44,768 bases of DNA, from contig NZ_PYLP01000018.1 of assembly GCF_003024675.1 (NCBI RefSeq), positions 1 through 44,768 on the forward strand. The letters run 5' to 3'. The stretch comes from Faecalibacillus faecis. Lineage in GTDB: Bacteria > Bacillota_I > Bacilli_A > Erysipelotrichales > Coprobacillaceae. The notes under the pieces are model-generated. The model was not told where the DNA came from. It made no database searches and worked only from the letters and a program-made list of their open reading frames with translations. Made by a program: the position numbers and the translations under genes. Every line of letters starts with the position of its first letter. Position 1 is the first letter of the stretch. Positions 44,120 through 44,768 of the stretch are shown piece after piece.

Positions 44120-44427
44120 GTAAAAAAGCACTTAATTTTGATTTAAATGATTCATTATTAAGAAAAAATTACCCTTCAAACAATTATAAGAAAGCCTGGT
44201 ATGATATAAGATACTTTTTAGAAAATAGTGGATTTAAACATAGACAGTATTCTGGATATATTTCAAAAAGTGATCTATCTATGTCAAAAACAATACAAAT
44301 CATTAAGAAAATGTCTAAGAAATACAATTGGCTTTCTTTATCTGTTCAAGAATTCGATGTTACTCTTATCGGAGATGAATTTAGTTTAAAAAAATATATT
44401 CAACAAAAAAATAATTTTAGTTTGTAA
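44116..44427 (+). CDS. vapD: VapD-like endoribonuclease (Cas2-related fold)
   Basis: 103 residues. ALNFDLNDSLLRKNYP opens with the strand-Asp signature of the VapD/Cas2 ferredoxin-like fold. YKKAWYDIRYFLENSGFKHRQYSGYIS fits the Y..AY.DI..FL...GF...QGS.Y pattern, with S replacing the usual spacing after RQ. VQEFDVTLIGDEFSL closes it. VapD proteins are mRNA interferases and toxins in several species. Coupled by ATGA to the preceding gene. A 15 bp hairpin follows. Confidence 0.78.
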   Translation: MSKKALNFDLNDSLLRKNYPSNNYKKAWYDIRYFLENSGFKHRQYSGYISKSDLSMSKTIQIIKKMSKKYNWLSLSVQEFDVTLIGDEFSLKKYIQQKNNFSL

Positions 44428-44464
44428 AAAGTAGAATGTCAGTACCAATTGACGTTCTACTTTT
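44427..44464 (+). terminator. Hairpin after the VapD-like module
   Basis: AAAAGTAGAATGTCA and TGACGTTCTACTTTT form a 15 bp stem (one G-U pair) with an eight-base loop; the T tail is four bases then AATTAG. Confidence 0.72.
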
Positions 44465-44575
44465 AATTAGGGTTTGTCAAGAAAAGTGTGTAAGTAATTT
44501 AAACATTACTAAAAAATAGGTTATTCAAGTTTGTGATTATTTCTTGTAGTGTCACTAAAAGAACTTGTATTTAAT

Positions 44576-44617
44576 AAGCAGCAGTGTTAAAACTTTATCT
44601 TTAATACTGCTGCTTTT
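44576..44617 (+). terminator. Long hairpin with T tail inside the IS end
   Basis: AAGCAGCAGTGTTAAA and TTTAATACTGCTGCTT pair over 16 bp with one G-U, loop of eight, then TTT on the plus strand. It would stop transcription coming from the VapD module or from outside the element. Confidence 0.7.
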
Positions 44618-44666
44618 TGAGTATATAAAAGGTTATGCAATATATGAACAATTGCATCCTTCTTGG

Positions 44667-44768
44667 TTAAGATTGGCTACTTAAATATTGATTGATTCTA
44701 GTTGTAAAATGATCATCTATCATCAATTGATTTAATACCATTGACCAATTCCTAATATGACCATTTTC
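44667..44768 (-). CDS. Transposase C-terminal fragment, IS256/mutator-like
   Basis: The 33 visible residues read ENGHIRNWSMVLNQLMI and then DDHFTTRINQYL before a stop. An NW...L.QL.I...F..R pattern is the usual C-terminus of IS256-family DDE transposases. The gene begins beyond the right edge. Confidence 0.55.
   Translation of the reverse strand, partial: ENGHIRNWSMVLNQLMIDDHFTTRINQYLSSQS

Larger units (their letters stand above)
44469..44768 (-). mobile_element. End of an IS256-like insertion sequence, truncated by window
   Basis: The segment holds a transposase C-terminus (44667-44768) and a candidate terminal repeat beginning GGGTTTGTCAAGAAAAGTG at 44470, similar in style to mutator-family ends. 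About 200 bp of noncoding DNA lies between, longer than usual. The other end is outside the window, so neither inverted repeats nor target duplication can be tested. Confidence 0.5.

Noticed and set aside
1-44768. CRISPR array or rRNA operon
   Set aside because: No regularly spaced direct repeats and no 16S/23S/5S signature sequence seen.

Overview
The window looks like a chromosome segment of a low-GC, endospore-lineage Firmicute (Bacillota). My best guess is Erysipelotrichia, near Coprobacillus, Catenibacterium or Thomasclavelia. The reasons are the strong A+T bias, T-box and FMN leaders, sporulation genes (spoVIF-like, yqfC, yqfD), a tail-to-head dcw start (mraZ-rsmH-ftsL-PBP) and an AAA-ATPase/PD-(D/E)XK gene of the kind common in gut Firmicutes. 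The taxonomic call is inference; the gene identities rest on motifs read in the translations.

Layout. 1-764 (minus): truncated DAHP synthase behind a T-box leader whose specifier reads as UUC (Phe). 799-6646 (minus): start of a division/cell-wall cluster, mraZ-rsmH-ftsL-PBP-PBP, led by a promoter followed by an array of MraZ-type repeats. 6701-10704: rpmF-yceD, spoVIF-like, cmk-der and an acidic tail-anchored protein. 10694-12893: two ECF riboflavin S-components, each under its own FMN riboswitch, plus a PPOX-fold flavoprotein. 12937-14482: HAD phosphatase and glutamate racemase. 14544-19794: yqfC-yqfD-phoH-response regulator-histidine kinase-HtrA, overlapping head to tail, with a sigma-E-like promoter before yqfC. 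19816-21849: degV-marR facing yigZ. 21909-29746: AAA-ATPase/nuclease, then pulA-pth-mfd. 29855-33272: patatin, rmlD-dicarboxylate symporter, tRNA-Leu and tRNA-Gly.

From 33.3 kb on the content is more accessory: a HipA-like kinase with a frameshifted start, a secreted nuclease lipoprotein, a dimeric dUTPase, an unknown lipoprotein, then HD-RsmF-HD followed by a decayed prepilin-like gene. A thyA-folA-plsC-hydrolase operon interrupts this. At the right end are an ASCH protein with a broken MqsA-like zinc-finger/HTH partner, an intact two-gene module (102-residue unknown protein plus VapD-like), and the edge of an IS256-like element.

How it works together: most of the window is housekeeping on the minus strand, controlled by metabolite leaders (T-box, two FMN riboswitches), a self-regulated division operon and sporulation sigma factors. 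The most novel candidates are the VapD-like module with an unrecognised partner and the decayed ASCH/MqsA-like pair beside it. The paired FMN-switched flavin transporters also stand out. Three genes in the accessory part carry frameshifts; two of these lie in A-runs, so sequencing error must be excluded before calling them dead.
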